Assembly: GCA_964432115.1 (NCBI GenBank)
Contig: CAYSMC010000037.1
Coordinates: 1 to 33,193 of the forward strand
Reading direction: 5' to 3'
DNA length: 33,193 nt
DNA from: JAAZKO01 sp964432115
GTDB taxonomy: Bacteria > Patescibacteriota > Microgenomatia > UBA1400 > PJMF01
Shown: positions 24,385 through 32,100 of the stretch, piece after piece
Layout of the letters: each line of letters opens with the position of its first letter
How positions within the stretch are numbered: position 1 is the first letter of the stretch
The notes under the pieces: generated by a model
Databases searched by the model: none
What the model was told of the DNA's origin: nothing
What the model saw: only the letters and a program-made list of their open reading frames with translations
Program-made: the position numbers and the translations under genes

Positions 24385-25611
24385 ATGAAAAAAATCAAAA
24401 CAGAGCAGTCTGCATATCAACCACCAGCCAAAATTTTGCAAAAATATGCCAAAGTCTTAGTTGATTATGCACTAAATTCTGGTGAAGGAGTTCACTCTGG
24501 AGAAATTGTCCAATGTATGGTGCCAGATGTCGCTAAACCCTTAGCTTTAGAATTACAAAATGCCATTTTGCAAGCTGGTGCTCATCCCATGTTGTATTTA
24601 ATGCCGACTGGTTTTGAAAAAGATTTTTACCGTCTTGCTAATCAAGAGCAACTAGAATTTTTTCCGAGACGTTTTTTGCGAGCTCGGGCCAATTTAATAA
24701 ATCATCAAATCAATATCATCGCTGACCCTGATCCCTTTATTTTAAAAGAAATTGATCCAAGTAAAATTATGCGAGCGCGAAATAGCAAGAAACCTTATCG
24801 AGATTGGTTAAATTTTAAAGAAAATTCCAATCAATTTACTTGGACTATTGCTTTGTGGGGAACAGCGGCTAAAGCTAAAATAGTTGGTTTAAGTCTTAAG
24901 GATTATTGGCAGCAAATTATTAAAGCTTGTTTTTTGGATGAAGATGAGCCAATTGCTAAGTGGCGAGCCATTCAAGCTCTACAACTAGATATCAAAGAAA
25001 AATTAAATAATTTAAAAATAGCCTATGTAAAGGTGCTCGGTCCCGATGTTAATTTAACAGTGGGTATTGGAGAAGATCGGTGGTGGAAGGGTGGCAGTGG
25101 CCGCAATATTCCTAGTTTTGAGATTTTTACTTCACCGAATTGGCGAGAAATTGATGGCTGGATACATTTTAATCAACCCTTATATCGTTACGGTAATTTA
25201 ATTGAACATGTTGAATTAGAAATTAAGGCAGGTCGAGTGCTTAAAGCTAAAGCTAGAAGCGGTGAACAATTATTATTAGAGATGTTAAAAACTAAAAATG
25301 CAGATAAAATTGGTGAATTTTCTTTAACTGATAAACGCATGTCGCGTATTAGTCACGCGATGGCCGAAACTCTGTTTGATGAAAATATTGGCGGTCCTTA
25401 TGGCAATATGCATTTGGCACTAGGTATGGCTTATCAAGATTGTTATCGTGGTGATCCTAGCCAATTAAAAAAACGCGATTGGGCAGCTAGAGGTTTCAAT
25501 GACAGTAGCGAACATAGTGATATCGTATCCACTACGGATCGAACGGTAACGGCTTTTTTGGCCAATGGTCAAAGTAAAGTGATTTATCAACAGGGTCAAT
25601 TTTGCCTTTAA
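24385..25611 (+). CDS. M29-family metallo-aminopeptidase (AmpS/PepS type)
   Basis: Removes N-terminal amino acids from peptides in the cytoplasm, using two metal ions; 408 residues. Family marks are the start PPAKILQKYAKVLVDYAL, the acidic metal site in GGSGRNIPSFEIFTSPNW, LIEHVELEIKAGRVLKAKA, the HAMAETLFDENIGGPYGNMHLALG region with its glutamate and histidine, and the final SSEHSDIVSTTDRTV carrying a histidine-aspartate pair. Length and order match the family. It would recycle peptides, which suits a cell with a peptide-binding protein encoded upstream. map follows after 50 bp and has its own promoter. Confidence 0.92.
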   Translation: MKKIKTEQSAYQPPAKILQKYAKVLVDYALNSGEGVHSGEIVQCMVPDVAKPLALELQNAILQAGAHPMLYLMPTGFEKDFYRLANQEQLEFFPRRFLRARANLINHQINIIADPDPFILKEIDPSKIMRARNSKKPYRDWLNFKENSNQFTWTIALWGTAAKAKIVGLSLKDYWQQIIKACFLDEDEPIAKWRAIQALQLDIKEKLNNLKIAYVKVLGPDVNLTVGIGEDRWWKGGSGRNIPSFEIFTSPNWREIDGWIHFNQPLYRYGNLIEHVELEIKAGRVLKAKARSGEQLLLEMLKTKNADKIGEFSLTDKRMSRISHAMAETLFDENIGGPYGNMHLALGMAYQDCYRGDPSQLKKRDWAARGFNDSSEHSDIVSTTDRTVTAFLANGQSKVIYQQGQFCL

Positions 25612-25646
25612 TTAATTGTCAAAAAAGATAAATTTTCTCGGCTTAG

Positions 25647-25655
25647 TGTTACAAT
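25647..25655 (+). promoter_or_regulatory. Extended -10 for map
   Basis: TGT-TACAAT ends 6 nt before the ATG of map. AAGGA lies only 2 nt from the ATG, too close for a ribosome site, so a leaderless start is likely. Confidence 0.55.
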
Positions 25656-25661
25656 AAGGAT

Positions 25662-26438
25662 ATGACAATTCGTTCTGCGCAAGAATTAAAACGCTACCAA
25701 CAAGCGGCAGCTAAATCAATGATCATTCTCAAAAAATTGTTTGATGCTACTGTAGCAGGTACTACCCCTCAGCAAATTGATCATTTAGCTGATCAAGAAT
25801 GCCAAAAACTTGGAGTAATTCCCTGTTTTAAAGGAGTTGGTCCAAAGAATAATAAGTATCACTGGGCAACCTGTATCTCAGTCAATGACACCGTGGTACA
25901 TGGTATTCCAGATGATCGGCCGTTAAAAAAAAACGATTTGGTTAAAGTAGATTTTGGTATTAATGATCGGGGTTGGATTACTGACCATTGTTTCTCTAAA
26001 GCAATTGCCAAACCCAAACCCGCCGATCAACAGTTATTAACCGTGGCGAGAAAGGCAATTTTAGCTGGAGCTAACTTGGCCGTCGTAGGTAAAAAAATTG
26101 GAGACATGGGTGCCATAATCCAAGAAATTATTGAAAAAGCTGGTTTTAGCGTGGTTAAAGAATTTGTTGGTCATGGTGTCGGTCACACTTTACACGACGC
26201 ACCCCAATTGCCAGCTTATGGTCGCCCAGGTACTGGGGCTGATTTAAAAGAAGGCATGGTGCTGTGCGTTGAAGCACAAGTATTGGGTAGTCAAAGTGAT
26301 CAAGTTTATGTAGATGATAATGGTTGGACAGTCAAAACGGTAGACGGTAGCAAAGCCGCTATGTTTGAATACATGGTTGTGGTTGGCAAAAAAAAGGCAA
26401 CTTTTCTCACCGATACTCGCTCTTGGCCACTTTTTTAG
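25662..26438 (+). CDS. map: Type I methionine aminopeptidase
   Basis: Removes the initiator methionine from nascent proteins; 258 residues with a pita-bread fold and two-metal site. The ligands are visible in order: Asp in LVKVDFGIN, Asp in WITDHCFS, His in GHGVGHTLHDAPQLPAYG, Glu in VLCVEAQVL and Glu in AMFEYMVVV. The substrate-side histidine lies in VVHGIPDDRPL. There is no N-terminal zinc-finger extension, as expected for the bacterial form. The start at 25662 is fixed by the extended -10 just upstream. A leaderless map mRNA is plausible because this is a much-used housekeeping gene. Confidence 0.95.
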   Translation: MTIRSAQELKRYQQAAAKSMIILKKLFDATVAGTTPQQIDHLADQECQKLGVIPCFKGVGPKNNKYHWATCISVNDTVVHGIPDDRPLKKNDLVKVDFGINDRGWITDHCFSKAIAKPKPADQQLLTVARKAILAGANLAVVGKKIGDMGAIIQEIIEKAGFSVVKEFVGHGVGHTLHDAPQLPAYGRPGTGADLKEGMVLCVEAQVLGSQSDQVYVDDNGWTVKTVDGSKAAMFEYMVVVGKKKATFLTDTRSWPLF

Positions 26439-26493
26439 ATTGTTTTAGCTTTTACCCTTGATTTAGTTTAATTTTATTTGTACAATTATATAC

Positions 26494-26562
26494 TTGACAC
26501 ACTGAACTTTTCTCTGGTGAATAGGCAGTCACGATGGAAAAGGACTTGACAGTGATCCTTTT
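26494..26562 (+). promoter_or_regulatory. rpoD upstream region: two TTGACA boxes and a hairpin
   Basis: TTGACA occurs at 26494-26499 and 26546-26551, each preceded by C. The second lies in the loop of a stem AAAAGGA/TCCTTTT (26538-26562) followed by T-rich sequence. Matching -10 boxes are poor (TGAATA near 26518; TTTAAT or TTAATT near 26566, too close). Promoter use is therefore uncertain; the hairpin could also end map transcripts. Confidence 0.35.
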
Positions 26563-26590
26563 TATTTTAATTGGTCAAATTAAAAAATTT

Positions 26591-27811
26591 ATGGCAACAA
26601 GCAAGAACAAAACTCCAACTAAGACTTCCAAGAAAACTAAAATTAAAGCTAAACCTGAAAGCAAGAAAGTTACTAAAAAAACTAGCGATAAGACAGCAGT
26701 AGCAAAACAAAAAGTAACAAAGAAAAAACCACCCAAATCTTTATTACTTGAAGTCAAAAATTTAATCAAAATCGGTAAGAAACGTGGTTATCTATCTCAA
26801 GATGAGATTTTAGACGTGTTTGTCGAACCAGAAATTTATATTGAGCTTTTAGACGATTTTTATGATCAACTTTTTCAAAAAAATATTGACGTCTTTGAAT
26901 CAGTTTCTGAAGAGCAATTGGAAGAAGATGAAGATGTCCTGCAACAAGAACTTGACGTTTTAGCCAATCTAGGTAATGTGGGTGTTTCTGATCCAGTGCG
27001 CATGTATTTAAAAGAAATTGGACGAATTCCTCTTTTAACTCGTGAAGAAGAAATTCGCCTCGCCCAAAAAGTTGAGGCTGGTAGTCCTAAAGCCAAAAAA
27101 GATTTAATCGATGCTAATCTACGTCTAGTAGTGTCTATTGCCAAAAAATATATTGGTCGTGGCATGACCTTTTTAGATTTAATTCAAGAAGGCAATAAAG
27201 GTTTAATTAGAGCGGTAGAAAAATATGATTGGACCAAGGGTTTTAAGTTTTCCACTTATGCGACTTGGTGGATTCGTCAAGCAATTACTCGCTCTATTGC
27301 TGATCAGGCTCGCACCATTCGTATTCCGGTACACATGGTGGAAACAATTAATAAACTAATGCGTACTTCCAGACGTTTAATGCAAGATTTGGGCAGAGAA
27401 CCAACCCCAGAGGAAATTGGTGAAAAAATGGAACTTGAGCCAGAAAAAGTGCGCGCTATTCTCAAAATTTCCCAAAACACCACTTCGCTGGAAATGCCAG
27501 TTGGTGATGGTGAAGACGACAGTACTCTGGGTGATTTTATTGCGGATGATAAACAAGTATCTCCCTACGATTCAACCAGCAAGCAAATGCTTACCGAAAA
27601 CGTGGAAGAAGTCTTAAAAGCACTGTCCGATCGCGAGGCCAAAGTCTTGCGAATGCGTTTTGGTTTGGCGGGTAATCGAACTATGACTTTGGAGGAAGTA
27701 GGTCGAGAATTTGGAGTAACACGTGAGCGTATTCGCCAAATTGAAGCAAAGGCGCTGCGCAAATTAAAACATCCCAGTAGACGTAAAAAATTACAAGATT
27801 TTTTGGAGTAA
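26591..27811 (+). CDS. rpoD: Primary sigma factor RpoD/SigA
   Basis: Directs RNA polymerase to -10/-35 promoters. About 406 residues from the ATG at 26591. The N-terminal 50 residues are Lys/Thr-rich and disordered, followed by an acidic region. Region 1.2 begins at DPVRMYLKEIGRIPLL, region 2 holds RLVVSIAKKYIGRGM and DLIQEGNKGLIRAVEKYDW with the -10-binding TYATWWIRQAITRSIADQ, and region 4.2 reads TLEEVGREFGVTRERIRQIE. The -10-reading residues are conserved, in line with the TATAAT boxes found here. An upstream ATG at 26534 would add a hydrophobic stretch unlike RpoD and was rejected. A small sigma-like gene follows 4 bp later. Confidence 0.95.
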   Translation: MATSKNKTPTKTSKKTKIKAKPESKKVTKKTSDKTAVAKQKVTKKKPPKSLLLEVKNLIKIGKKRGYLSQDEILDVFVEPEIYIELLDDFYDQLFQKNIDVFESVSEEQLEEDEDVLQQELDVLANLGNVGVSDPVRMYLKEIGRIPLLTREEEIRLAQKVEAGSPKAKKDLIDANLRLVVSIAKKYIGRGMTFLDLIQEGNKGLIRAVEKYDWTKGFKFSTYATWWIRQAITRSIADQARTIRIPVHMVETINKLMRTSRRLMQDLGREPTPEEIGEKMELEPEKVRAILKISQNTTSLEMPVGDGEDDSTLGDFIADDKQVSPYDSTSKQMLTENVEEVLKALSDREAKVLRMRFGLAGNRTMTLEEVGREFGVTRERIRQIEAKALRKLKHPSRRKKLQDFLE

Positions 27812-27815
27812 AATT

Positions 27816-28133
27816 ATGAAAGAAACAGAGAATAAAGTCCGTATTTTAAATAGAGAATACTTTCACTTTTTGATTAGTCAACATTTTGAGCATCGGGGTC
27901 AAGCCAGTCCTAGTGCTGCAGAGATAGATAAGGCCATTGAAAGAATTGAAGGCTTAGTGAAAAGAGTTTTAGAATGTAGTTTTAACTTATCTAACTTTAA
28001 AGATATTGCTCAGGAACTCAACTTAACTAATGCAAGAGTTCAACAATTGTATAGTCAGGGTTTAAGACAAGTGGTGTTTTTGTTGGAGAGACAGGCAGAA
28101 AACAGAGAGGCAAGTATTAATGAAAATAATTAG
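27816..28133 (+). CDS. Small sigma-region-4-like HTH protein
   Basis: A 105-residue protein directly after rpoD (4-bp gap, GGAG 7 nt before its ATG), so made from the same mRNA. Residues about 53-92 (NLSNFKDIAQELNLTNARVQQLYSQGLRQVVFLLE in blocks) align by eye with sigma region 4.2, whose rpoD version is TLEEVGREFGVTRERIRQIE. Regions 2 and 3 are absent. The N-terminal half (REYFHFLISQHFEHRGQ) is helical and unrecognised. A protein that mimics region 4 could bind the beta-flap or -35 DNA, act as a transcription factor or modulate sigma; this is inference. It overlaps the following EEP gene by 14 bp. Confidence 0.75.
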   Translation: MKETENKVRILNREYFHFLISQHFEHRGQASPSAAEIDKAIERIEGLVKRVLECSFNLSNFKDIAQELNLTNARVQQLYSQGLRQVVFLLERQAENREASINENN

Positions 28134-28851
28134 TTTAAATATTGAAGGTGATAAACATTTAGATGATAAAATTTTGCCGTTTTTTAACAAAGAAAAACCA
28201 GACTTGTTATGTTTGCAAGAAGTATTCGCTAAAGATATTCAAAAAATTTGTCAAATTACTGGTTTAACTAAATATAGTTTTGTTTCTCAAGCGAAAGTAA
28301 CAAAAGATAATCCCCATCTCCCAACTAATGGTTTGTGGGGTTTGTGTATTTTTGCCAAAAATTTATCAAAAACACGTAAACACTATTACAATGGCAATGC
28401 CAATCAAATTCCCGAATTTTTTGCTTATCAGGATCCCAATTCAATGAACCGCTGTTTGCTCACAGTCCAAGTTGAAGTTGAAGGAGAAATTTACCAAATA
28501 GCAACCACTCATTTCACTTGGTCGGGAGAAGGAAAAATTAGTGATTTGCAAAAAGAACACTTTAGCAAACTTAAATCTTTTTTAGCCGACTATCCAGAAC
28601 TAGTTTTTTCAGGTGATCTTAATACGCCTCGTGGTCAACAAATTTATGACCAATTAGCAGAAATTTATAAAGATAATATTCCTAAAAAAATTGATACCAC
28701 CGTTGATAAAAACATTCATAAAGCAAAAAAAGATATTCGCTTGGTAATTGATGCCTTATTTACTAGTCCAGCATACAAGGCTAGCAAAGTGAAAGTGGTA
28801 GATGGAGTCAGTGATCATAAGGCGATCGTGGCGGAGATTAAAAAAAAGTAG
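28120..28851 (+). CDS. Endonuclease/exonuclease/phosphatase (EEP) family protein
   Basis: A 243-residue EEP-fold hydrolase. The active-site blocks are present in order: SLNIEG with the first asparagine, LLCLQEVF (metal-binding glutamate), TTHFTWSG, FSGDLNTPRG (Asp-Asn pair) and DGVSDHKAIVAEI with the final Asp-His. The fold covers apurinic endonucleases, phosphodiesterases and sphingomyelinases; nothing here decides between them. There is no signal peptide, so it acts in the cytoplasm, perhaps on DNA, nucleotides or phosphates. It overlaps the sigma-4-like gene by 14 bp and ends the rpoD operon. Confidence 0.85.
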   Translation: MKIISLNIEGDKHLDDKILPFFNKEKPDLLCLQEVFAKDIQKICQITGLTKYSFVSQAKVTKDNPHLPTNGLWGLCIFAKNLSKTRKHYYNGNANQIPEFFAYQDPNSMNRCLLTVQVEVEGEIYQIATTHFTWSGEGKISDLQKEHFSKLKSFLADYPELVFSGDLNTPRGQQIYDQLAEIYKDNIPKKIDTTVDKNIHKAKKDIRLVIDALFTSPAYKASKVKVVDGVSDHKAIVAEIKKK

Positions 28852-28881
28852 TGCTTTTTGACTGGTATTTTTGTCTCTTTT

Positions 28882-28918
28882 TGATAGAATTCTATTGTTG
28901 CTTATTTGTTTAAGCAAC
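28882..28918 (+). promoter_or_regulatory. tRNA-Asn promoter and 5' leader hairpin
   Basis: TGA-TAGAAT (28882-28890) is an extended -10; TTGACT at 28858-28863 is 21 bp away, longer than ideal. The expected RNA starts with GTTGCTT-8 nt-AAGCAAC (28897-28918), a perfect 7-bp hairpin just before the tRNA. Confidence 0.45.
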
Positions 28919-28931
28919 GGCTCATTGAAAA

Positions 28932-29006
28932 TCCCCTGTAGCTCAATGGCAGAGCAGGAAGCTGTTAACTTCAAGGTTGTAGGTTCGACTCCTACCGGGG
29001 GAGCCA
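28932..29006 (+). tRNA. tRNA-Asn (anticodon GUU)
   Basis: Cloverleaf: acceptor TCCCCTG/CGGGGGA, D-loop with GCTCAATGGCAGAGC, anticodon loop CTGTTAA (GTT) on stem GGAAG/CTTCA with one G-A mismatch at the top, and T-arm GTAGG-TTCGACT-CCTAC. The discriminator is G and CCA is encoded. Confidence 0.95.
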
Positions 29007-29139
29007 TTCATTGCTTGCTCAAACGCTATTTATCAATAGCGATTAGTTTAGCAACTTTAAACTGCTTTTTTTCATAAAAATTAATTATTTTTATTTCGAT
29101 AATTCAGTTATTTGTTTATTTTTATTAATCCAGAAAATT

Positions 29140-29148
29140 TGCTATACT
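29140..29148 (+). promoter_or_regulatory. Extended -10 for the large surface protein gene
   Basis: TGC-TATACT ends 11 nt before the ATG at 29160, giving a leader of about 4-5 nt without a Shine-Dalgarno site. Confidence 0.5.
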
Positions 29149-29159
29149 AATAGGTGCGT

Positions 29160-32100
29160 ATGTTTGTATTAAAAAACAAGCTAGTGGGTGGTGTTTATAA
29201 GTTTTTTTTTAAGCCTCGTTTTAGTCATTTTCAATTAAATTTAGTTATAATAACCTTCTTTATTTTAGGCTCAATTTTTGGTTTATATTATTTGGCCAAT
29301 TCAGTGTTATTACCTAAAATTAGAGCATCGTCTTCTCCTTGGATGGAAAGTAATTGGTCAACCGAATCAGATTATTCTTCTATTACTGACATTGACAACT
29401 CTACTGAAGGTGAATTTAAATTAGATGTTAAAGAGGGTTGGTTTAATGATGATTGGCTATATAGAGAACTAATTATAATTACCAACCCCAATGAAGAGTT
29501 AGAAGATTTTCAAGTAATGCTTGATTTGGACACTGCAAGCTTAATTGCTTCAGATAAAATGCAAGTTGATTGCCAAGACATACGTTTCGCTGACAATCTA
29601 GGAAATGGCTTAAATTATTGGATTGAATCTGGTTGCAACACCGACTCAAGCAAAGTTTGGGTTAAATTGAACTCAATTCCCAATGGTGAATCAGAAATCT
29701 ATTTATATTATGGAAATTCTGGAGCAAGTAGTGACAGCAACGGATCAGAGACCTTTATCATATATGAAGATTTTTCTTCTATGCCTGATAATTGGTCTGC
29801 AGAGAGTTCGCCCAGCACTAATTGGGAAAGTATTGATGGTGTTCTTAGAAGTACAACGCTTAGTGCCGATTACAGTTCTTTTACGAGTGATTCTCCAATT
29901 CTAGAAGATTTTGTTATCGAAGTAGATTGGAAACATTCTGGGGTAACTCATGGAGGGCTTAATTTTCGAGGACAAGAAACGGCTGCCGACTATGGATATC
30001 AATGGATTATTAGACCAACTAGCAATCCAGCTATAAATCGAATTCAAAAGAGAACTCCCGCTCAATCATATCCAATTTCAGAAAGAAGTGCTGGTACAAA
30101 TATTACAGCAAACACCTGGTATAAAATAAGCTTAAAGCTAGTCGGACAACAACTAGATGCCTATATTGGAGAATCTTTAGCAATTTCTGGGGAAATGAAT
30201 GATACGACTTATAGTTCGGGAAAAGTGGGTTTTCAACACTATGATGGTACGAATTATTTTGACAATTTTAGAGTAAGAAAAGCAGTCATTAACGAGCCTA
30301 CCACCAACCTCTCCGCAGTAGAAGAAACAAAATACGCTGCCACTGGAGTATTAGCCTCCAACATTTTTGATAGTGGTCATCCATCTGACTGGGGAATCTT
30401 AGAGTATAACAAATCTGGATCAGGAACTATTACTTTGAGGGTTAGATCAGATTCACAAGCCGATATGTCTAGTGCTGATAACTTCACTGACAGTTGTAAT
30501 CTTACTTTCAACTGTACTGAAGGCACTTGTACTTCAACCGATACGATTAGCAATTTGTCAGCTTGTGTAGAAGATGAAGAGCGCTATCTTCAATATCAAG
30601 TGATCCTTATACCTGAAGCAGGTAGTACGCCTGTTTTTGAAAACATTTCCATTGCCTTTAATGCTTCTGATCAAGAACCTCCTCATAATCAAGCTTCTGA
30701 AATCAGAATGTATGCTCAGCTTGGAGGATCAGAGATAACTGATGCCGACACTGATGAAAATAGCTGGACTAATTCCAGCACTCCCTTTTTTAGCTGGACA
30801 GCCGGAGAAGATGGGGTGGATGGCACAGATATTTATTATTGTTTGTATTTGGGCACTGACGATACAGCCGATCCCAGATCAAGCAAGGGATTGCTTGGTG
30901 TTTCAGAAGTTAATCCACAATATACGGATTGCAATGGTGGTTTTATTATCGACACCAATTCAATTGATTTTTCAAACTCATCTTATCGGGGCTCGACTTG
31001 GTTAAATAGTTCAGGAGATTATTATTTAATTGTGACTGCTATAGATAAGTCTGGCAATGCAAAAGCTAGCCCATTTACTAGTTTTCATTTTCAATATGAT
31101 GGAGTAGCGCCCACCAATCCGAGTGGTCTTTCCGCGCCTCAATCTTATCAGTCTCAAATTGATAGCATTACCGTGTATTGGCCTAGTTCTGGTACCAGTG
31201 CTGCTGCAGATGATGTGGGTGGTTCACAGATAGCGGGTTACCAGTACAAAATTGGTAGTAGTGGCACCTGGTATGGTAATAATCATACAGGCTCACAGGA
31301 TATTAGTGATTTAATTACTGATAGTCATTATGCCCTAAATAGTGATTATGATAATCTGGATGAAGGAGAAAATACTTTTTATTTAAGAACCTGGGACAAT
31401 GCAGGAAATGTTAGTAATACTACAGTTACAGCAATTTTAAAATATTCTGGAAACGCCCCCACTGAACCACAAAATTTAACAGTTGACCCAGAAAGCAGTG
31501 ATGACAATTCTTTTGCCTTTACTTGGGATTCACCAGCTCTTTATGATGGGCAAGAATCTGGTCTAGAGTATTGTTATAGCGTTAACACTGTTCCATCGGC
31601 TATTAGCTGTACTTGGACAAATAATAGTTTTTTGACAGCCGATGCCTATGCTACTCAGCCTTCTACCAATACCTTTTATGTTGTGGCTAAGGATGAAGCT
31701 GGCAATGTTAATTATCAATCTTATTCAAACATTAATTTTGATTGTGATACTTCAGCTCCTGGTATACCACAAAGTGTAGATATTGCTGATGTATCAGTTA
31801 AAGCAACCAAAGCCTGGAGGTTGACGATTTCTTGGGAAGAACCAGAAGATTTAGGGGCTGGTGTGAAAAACTATCAAATCTATCACTCAACAGATGACGA
31901 GAGTTATTCACAAGTTTCTGCAACAAGTGGTATATCTTATGTAGACAGTAATTTAACTCAACAAACCCATTATTATAAAGTTCGAGCTTGTGATAGCGCC
32001 AATAATTGTGGAGCATTTTCGGAAGCAGTATCACTGTATCCTGACGGTAAATTTACAGAATCAGCGAGTTTAACTTCTAATCCATCAGTTTCTAATGTTA

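Noticed and set aside
26534..26590. Longer RpoD starting at ATG 26534
   Set aside because: The added residues are hydrophobic (LTVILFILIG), unlike any sigma N-terminus, and come from an AT-rich leader.
28871..29077. A 68-codon frame across tRNA-Asn
   Set aside because: It reads straight through the tRNA and promoter and resembles no protein.
31798..32034. Minus-strand frame inside the large surface gene
   Set aside because: It is a shadow of the plus-strand fibronectin-like coding sequence, which is continuous and matches domain patterns.
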